The position numbers were made by a program, and so were the translations under genes. DNA of 9,459 bases from Deltaproteobacteria bacterium (GTDB lineage Bacteria; SAR324; JACQKK01). Each line of letters opens with the position of its first letter. Position 1 is the stretch's first letter. Location: the NCBI GenBank assembly GCA_029858165.1, contig JAOUFO010000051.1, positions 1 through 9,459 of the forward strand, in the 5' to 3' direction. Under the pieces are notes generated by a model that did not search any database, was not told where the DNA came from, and saw only the letters and a program-made list of their open reading frames with translations. Shown one piece after another: positions 6,540 to 9,459 of this stretch.

Positions 6540-7409
6540 CTACCGGAAGGAAAAACCGATTCCCGCCCGTTTGATCCGTTTGTCAAAATCTATCAGGCTG
6601 TTGCCGTACCCTTCAAAGTATTGGAGGTGAACATACATCCCGCGGTTCAGGGTGGGCATGTTGAACCGGTAATCCACCTGCCAGGTGCCATGGGGGTCCT
6701 GGGCGCCTTTGCGCACCATCACATCCAACCGGTGGCCCAGGGGGGCATCCCCGGTGTTGTCACTCTGCCCGCTGGTTCCTTCCAGCGAAATCCGCCATTC
6801 GGCATACCCCAATAGATCCAATATCCGGGGGTTGTCATCCCCAAAGGAATCGGCGGGGGGTTTTTTCTTTTCTTCCTGAAACCGGTTCCACACTTTTAAG
6901 GAGGTGGTCAGCCCCCACCAATCCGGCACAGCCATTTGGGGCCAGACATAATACCGGTTCCAACTGCGGGATTGATCCCCGGATTGCCCGTTGCTTTCAT
7001 GCTCCACCCCCAGGCGCAGGCTCCAGCCTATGGTGCCATCCTCCCAGGCCGGTTCCACAAACACTTCCGGGTTGTAGTTGGTTTCCCGGAACGGGCGGGA
7101 ATGATGATCGTCGTACACCTGCCAAAAGGATTTTTGGGTGTAAGCCAGATACAGGGGAAAATCGTCCCGTGCCCGCTTTTTCAACGAAATCTGAAACACC
7201 GCCTCCTGGGCCATGCGGTCCGCCCCGGCGGTGTGATCCCAGGTGTAAAACAGCAGGTAATTGTCCTTGTACGGCTCCAGGGGAAACACCAATCCCGGCT
7301 CAGCCAATGCCTGCCGGGGAAAAACCGGCACCATCCCCAACAACCAAACCAGCCACAAGACCTTGACCACTGGCGGACCCCAGGATTTTGTCTTCGGGCC
7401 TATCCGCAT
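6540..7409 (-). CDS. pldA: Outer-membrane phospholipase A (OMPLA)
   Basis: This protein is a 289-residue outer-membrane beta-barrel lipase, the same length as E. coli PldA, that hydrolyses acyl chains of phospholipids misplaced in the outer leaflet. The catalytic block VEHESNGQSGDQSRSWNRYY (135-154) is intact: H137, S139 and N151 correspond to mature E. coli H142, S144 and N156, and S147 matches the calcium ligand S152. Other family marks are DDNP (191-194), GYAEW (201-205), and the last strands LQYFEGYGNSLIDFD (262-276), ending in aromatic Phe-Arg. E. coli R147 is replaced by Q142 and G146 is kept, so the dimer-interface calcium site may differ slightly. An N-terminal signal peptide with a hydrophobic core (15-30) and AxA-type cleavage after ALA36 is seen. 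OMPLA is normally silent and is activated by dimerisation and calcium when the membrane is disturbed. The Shine-Dalgarno is weak. It is the first of three minus-strand genes but lies 521 bp from the next. Confidence 0.92.
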   Translation of the reverse strand: MRIGPKTKSWGPPVVKVLWLVWLLGMVPVFPRQALAEPGLVFPLEPYKDNYLLFYTWDHTAGADRMAQEAVFQISLKKRARDDFPLYLAYTQKSFWQVYDDHHSRPFRETNYNPEVFVEPAWEDGTIGWSLRLGVEHESNGQSGDQSRSWNRYYVWPQMAVPDWWGLTTSLKVWNRFQEEKKKPPADSFGDDNPRILDLLGYAEWRISLEGTSGQSDNTGDAPLGHRLDVMVRKGAQDPHGTWQVDYRFNMPTLNRGMYVHLQYFEGYGNSLIDFDKRIKRAGIGFSFR

Positions 7410-7519
7410 CGTGCCGTGTTCCCAGGGTGAGCCGCCCAGGGCGGTTTATCCACCCTACCACACCCCCTTCCGGGGGAAAACCCGCTAACGCCGCATGGAG
7501 GCAAAGCCGACAACCGGGG

Positions 7520-7542
7520 CCGGTGCCAAGGCCCCAAACCCC
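7520..7542 (+). repeat. 23-bp direct repeat, copy 1
   Basis: A perfect 23-bp word beginning CCGGTGCCAAGGCCCC and ending AAACCCC occurs here and again at 7763-7785, 243 bp apart, flanking two REP-like hairpins. Its GGCCCC-AAACCCC part is the reverse complement of the GGGGTTTGGGG-CC piece of the MITE-like element (204-218). Confidence 0.6.
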
Positions 7543-7552
7543 CAAAAAGCGG

Positions 7553-7603
7553 CCTCACCCCGCCCGCCTGCGGCGGTCCGCCCCTCTCCCGAAGGCGAGG
7601 GGC
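7553..7603. repeat. REP-like hairpin element, copy 3
   Basis: The unit begins CCTCACCCCGCCC (from 7554) and ends in a hairpin with GCCCCTC (7580-7586) pairing with GAGGGGC (7597-7603), loop TCCCGAAGGC. Layout and sequence match copy 1 at 6249-6294, in the same orientation. It lies in the 502-bp gap between pldA and the hemerythrin gene. Confidence 0.55.
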
Positions 7604-7693
7604 AACCCTCTACACTTTCAATTGAATCAACAATCCGGCAAGTTGAAAAACCACACGCCAGTTTGCCTCCACCCGCCCCCCACGCACACCCTT

Positions 7694-7743
7694 CCCCCTC
7701 GCCCCCAGGAGAGGGGGTGGCGCAGAATGCACCGGGGGTGAGG
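7694..7743. repeat. REP-like hairpin element, copy 4 (inverted)
   Basis: CCCCCTC (7694-7700) pairs with GAGGGGG (7711-7717) over a 10-nt loop, followed by CACCGGGGGTGAGG (7730-7743), the reverse of the CCTCACCCC unit end. Copies 3 and 4 are thus head to head, as are copies 1 and 2. The 90 bp between them (7604-7693) contain nothing I can name. Confidence 0.5.
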
Positions 7744-7762
7744 CTGTGCCAACAGGCGGAAG

Positions 7763-7785
7763 CCGGTGCCAAGGCCCCAAACCCC
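7763..7785 (+). repeat. 23-bp direct repeat, copy 2
   Basis: This is the second perfect copy of the 23-bp word described at 7520-7542. It runs straight into the inverted MITE-derived fragment at 7773-7801. Confidence 0.6.
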
Positions 7786-7801
7786 AGCTTTTTTATCAAA
7801 A
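7773..7801 (-). repeat. Inverted fragment of the MITE-like element's A/T core
   Basis: The reverse complement of 7773-7801 reads TTTTGATAAAAAAGC followed by TGGGGTTTGGGGCC. It aligns with 189-218 with one substitution and one single-base gap over 30 positions. Neither terminal repeat is present here. It shows that the core module exists apart from the inverted ends. Confidence 0.5.
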
Positions 7802-7831
7802 GGAAGGCTTTAGCCTGTATGCCAAGGTTTC

Positions 7832-7845
7832 ATCCTTTAAAGGAT
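7832..7845. promoter_or_regulatory. Perfect 14-bp palindrome upstream of the hemerythrin gene
   Basis: ATCCTTTAAAGGAT is a perfect dyad 67 bp before the hemerythrin start, followed by an A/T-rich stretch with TTTTTTATG and TTTTAATG. A smaller dyad, AGGCT-TT-AGCCT (7801-7812 region), precedes it. It may be an operator or promoter component for 7912-8466; a bidirectional terminator is possible because of the T-run, though without a loop the hairpin would be poor. Confidence 0.3.
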
Positions 7846-7911
7846 TCGTTTTTTATGTTTTAATGAAAGAACAGTTGCCCCAGCCTTTCCACAACCCCCA
7901 CAGAGCCTTCC

Positions 7912-8466
7912 ATGACCCCCACCGACTACCTGCAATTGGATCATCAGTTGATCAAACGGATGGTCACCGTGATCAAGGCCATCAGCCAAAGGCTGGACAA
8001 CCAGGAGCATCCCCCCGCGGAGGCCCTGCTTCAGGTGGTGTCGTTCATTCGTGAGTTTGCCGACCATTCTCACCACGGCAAGGAGGAGGAGATTCTGTTT
8101 CCCGCCTTGGAGGCCGCCGGAATCCCCCGGGTGGGCGGCCCTGTGGGGGTGATGCTGATGGAGCATGAGCAGGGCCGTTTGGCCGCCCAGGCCATGGCCC
8201 AGGCCGCCCAACAATACGCCAATCCGGGGGATGGGCAGGCAGGCCGGGAGTTTTCCGCCGCGGCCAAAGCCTATTGCGGGGTGCTGGAAGGCCATATTTT
8301 TAAAGAGGACAACATTTTGTACGCCATTGCGGACAAGGCGTTGACCGCCGAACAGCAGGGGGACCTGCTCACCCGGATGAAAACCCTGGATTCCGAACGG
8401 CTGTCCCAACCCTACAGCCATTATGAAATGATGGTGGATGAATTGGAAAAAACCTGCTGTTCCTAA
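7912..8466 (+). CDS. Hemerythrin-like domain protein
   Basis: This 184-residue cytoplasmic helical protein carries the hemerythrin/HHE cation-binding fold, a four-helix bundle holding a di-iron site that binds oxygen or related small molecules. The expected ligands are all present: H11 (QLDHQLI, helix 1), H55 with E59 (HHGKEEEILFP, helix 2), H85 with E86 (LMEHEQGR, helix 3), and H128 with E132 (EGHIFKEDNILY, helix 4). H52 and H54 add a His cluster next to the site. The tail of about 40 residues ends in Cys-Cys-Ser. There is no signal peptide, membrane helix or sensor domain, so it is a single-domain type; roles seen in the family are oxygen storage or sensing, NO handling and iron repair, and none can be chosen here. 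No strong Shine-Dalgarno precedes the ATG. It is divergent from pldA and convergent with the aminotransferase, with a 108-nt gap holding only weak dyads. Confidence 0.87.
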   Translation: MTPTDYLQLDHQLIKRMVTVIKAISQRLDNQEHPPAEALLQVVSFIREFADHSHHGKEEEILFPALEAAGIPRVGGPVGVMLMEHEQGRLAAQAMAQAAQQYANPGDGQAGREFSAAAKAYCGVLEGHIFKEDNILYAIADKALTAEQQGDLLTRMKTLDSERLSQPYSHYEMMVDELEKTCCS

Positions 8467-8574
8467 ACATCTCCGTCCCAAAGAACAAACATCCAACAGA
8501 ACAAACCGGGAAAGCCCCTGGGTGAAGACCCTAAAGGAGCTTTCCTGCGGCCCTTCTCTGCCGCTTCCGGCGGG

Positions 8575-9459
8575 TTATAGGACCTTGGCGATGGCCCCGC
8601 ACAACCGATCCATGTTTTTGGTGGTCATGCCCGCCACATTGATCCGGCCGTTATCCACCAGATACACCCCGAATTCACTTTTAAGCCGCCCCACCTGCTC
8701 TTTGGTGATGCCGGAAAAAGAAAACATGCCGTTTTGCCGGGTAAGAAAAGAAAAATCCTGATTCACCCCTTTGGCCTTCAGGGTTTCCCCAAACAGAATC
8801 CGCATTTGCTTGATGCGGTCCCGCATTTCATCCAGTTCGGCGGACCAAATTTTTTTAAGATCCGGGCGGCTTAAAATCAATTCCACCACCTTGCCTCCAT
8901 GGGCCGGGGGGTTGGAATAATTGGCCCGGGCCACAGCCTTGACCTGACTCATCACCCGCTCCATTTCCGGCTTATCCCCGGCGGTCACCGTCAGAACCCC
9001 GGTCCGCTCCCGGTACAATCCAAAATTTTTGGAAAACGATCCGGCCACCAAAAAGGAAAGCCCGGATTTGCCCAAAGCCCGCACCACATAGGCATCCCCA
9101 TCCACATCCGAACCGAACCCCTGGTAGGCAAAATCAACAAAGGGAATCAACCCCCGTTGTTCCATGGCCCGGATCAACTGGTCCCACTGGGCTGGGGTGG
9201 GGTCTATGCCGGTGGGGTTGTGACAACAGGCATGCAACACCACCACATCCCCCCGGGCCATGGCCCCCATGGCGGCCAAAATTTCATCCAGCCGCAAAGC
9301 GCTGGTCGCGGGGTCATAGTACGGGTATGTGGCCACCTTCAGCCCTGCCGCCTGAAACACCCCCCGGTGATTGGGCCATGTGGGATCGCTGATCCAAACA
9401 ACGGCACCCGGAAAATGGACCTTTAAGAAATCCCCCCCCAGCCGCAACGCCCCGGTCCC
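8575..9459 (-). CDS. Aspartate/aromatic aminotransferase (AspC/TyrB family), N-terminus missing
   Basis: This is a PLP-dependent class I aminotransferase of the AspC/TyrB type, moving amino groups between aspartate or aromatic amino acids and 2-oxoglutarate in the cytoplasm. About 295 of the usual 397 residues are visible; the frame runs off the right edge and begins GTGALRLGGDFL, equal to the family's GTGAL segment, so the TTG at 9447 is internal and not a start. Visible active-site pieces are CHNPTG (PLP-binding Asn), VDFAYQGFG (Asp and Tyr that hold PLP), GSFSKNFGLYRERTG with the Schiff-base Lys (codon 9028-9030) and the phosphate-binding Arg, and NGRINVAGM with the substrate carboxylate Arg near the C-terminus. 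All key residues seem intact. AspC versus TyrB preference cannot be told from this. Confidence 0.92.
   Translation of the reverse strand, partial: GTGALRLGGDFLKVHFPGAVVWISDPTWPNHRGVFQAAGLKVATYPYYDPATSALRLDEILAAMGAMARGDVVVLHACCHNPTGIDPTPAQWDQLIRAMEQRGLIPFVDFAYQGFGSDVDGDAYVVRALGKSGLSFLVAGSFSKNFGLYRERTGVLTVTAGDKPEMERVMSQVKAVARANYSNPPAHGGKVVELILSRPDLKKIWSAELDEMRDRIKQMRILFGETLKAKGVNQDFSFLTRQNGMFSFSGITKEQVGRLKSEFGVYLVDNGRINVAGMTTKNMDRLCGAIAKVL

Noticed and set aside
7520..7785. CRISPR-like array
   Set aside because: There are only two copies of the 23-bp repeat, 243 bp apart, without regular spacers or cas genes.
7495..7863. Plus-strand frame of 122 codons between pldA and the hemerythrin gene
   Set aside because: It consists mainly of the REP-like hairpins and 23-bp repeats in translation.
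8538..8575. Terminator between the hemerythrin and aminotransferase genes
   Set aside because: Only 4-bp dyads such as GCCG-CTTC-CGGC are found, with no T-run on either strand.

Overview
The window is GC-rich bacterial DNA, and its genes look Gram-negative: an outer-membrane phospholipase A needs an outer membrane, and a type IV prepilin peptidase-like domain, an MdtG-like transporter, a GlnD-related protein and an AspC/TyrB-like aminotransferase fit a proteobacterium. Many G/C homopolymer runs, a hemerythrin and GC-rich intergenic repeats would suit a microaerophilic environmental lineage. Magnetococcales is one possibility, but that is only an impression and nothing in the window proves it.

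Layout, left to right. Bases 1-135 (minus) hold the start of an unrecognised protein that runs off the left edge. Bases 136-371 are non-coding and hold a compact 142-bp element with 16-bp inverted ends (158-299) plus a truncated second copy (319-369). A 128-residue stand-alone relative of the N-terminal domain of prepilin peptidase follows on the minus strand (372-758). It is divergent from an MdtG-like MFS exporter (900-2162, plus). Convergent with that exporter is an 802-residue protein on the minus strand (2185-4593): two N-terminal ACT-like domains, a middle region of unknown fold and a C-terminal GlnD-type HD domain, with no nucleotidyltransferase domain visible. Upstream of it on the same strand are an M48 (Ste24-type) membrane protease (4723-6018) and outer-membrane phospholipase A (pldA, 6540-7409). 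The 521-bp gap between those two genes is filled with hairpin repeats. A second 502-bp repeat-rich gap separates pldA from a divergent hemerythrin-domain protein (7912-8466, plus). The right edge holds most of an aspartate/aromatic aminotransferase (8575-9459, minus, N-terminus cut off by the window).

The genes do not form one evident pathway. PldA and the M48 protease are both envelope quality-control-type enzymes on the same strand, but the long repeat-filled gap argues against a tight operon. The most unusual items are the rearranged GlnD-like protein, the peptidase-less PilD-like domain, and an intergenic repeat family with MITE-like architecture that occurs whole once and as fragments three more times, one of them inverted.
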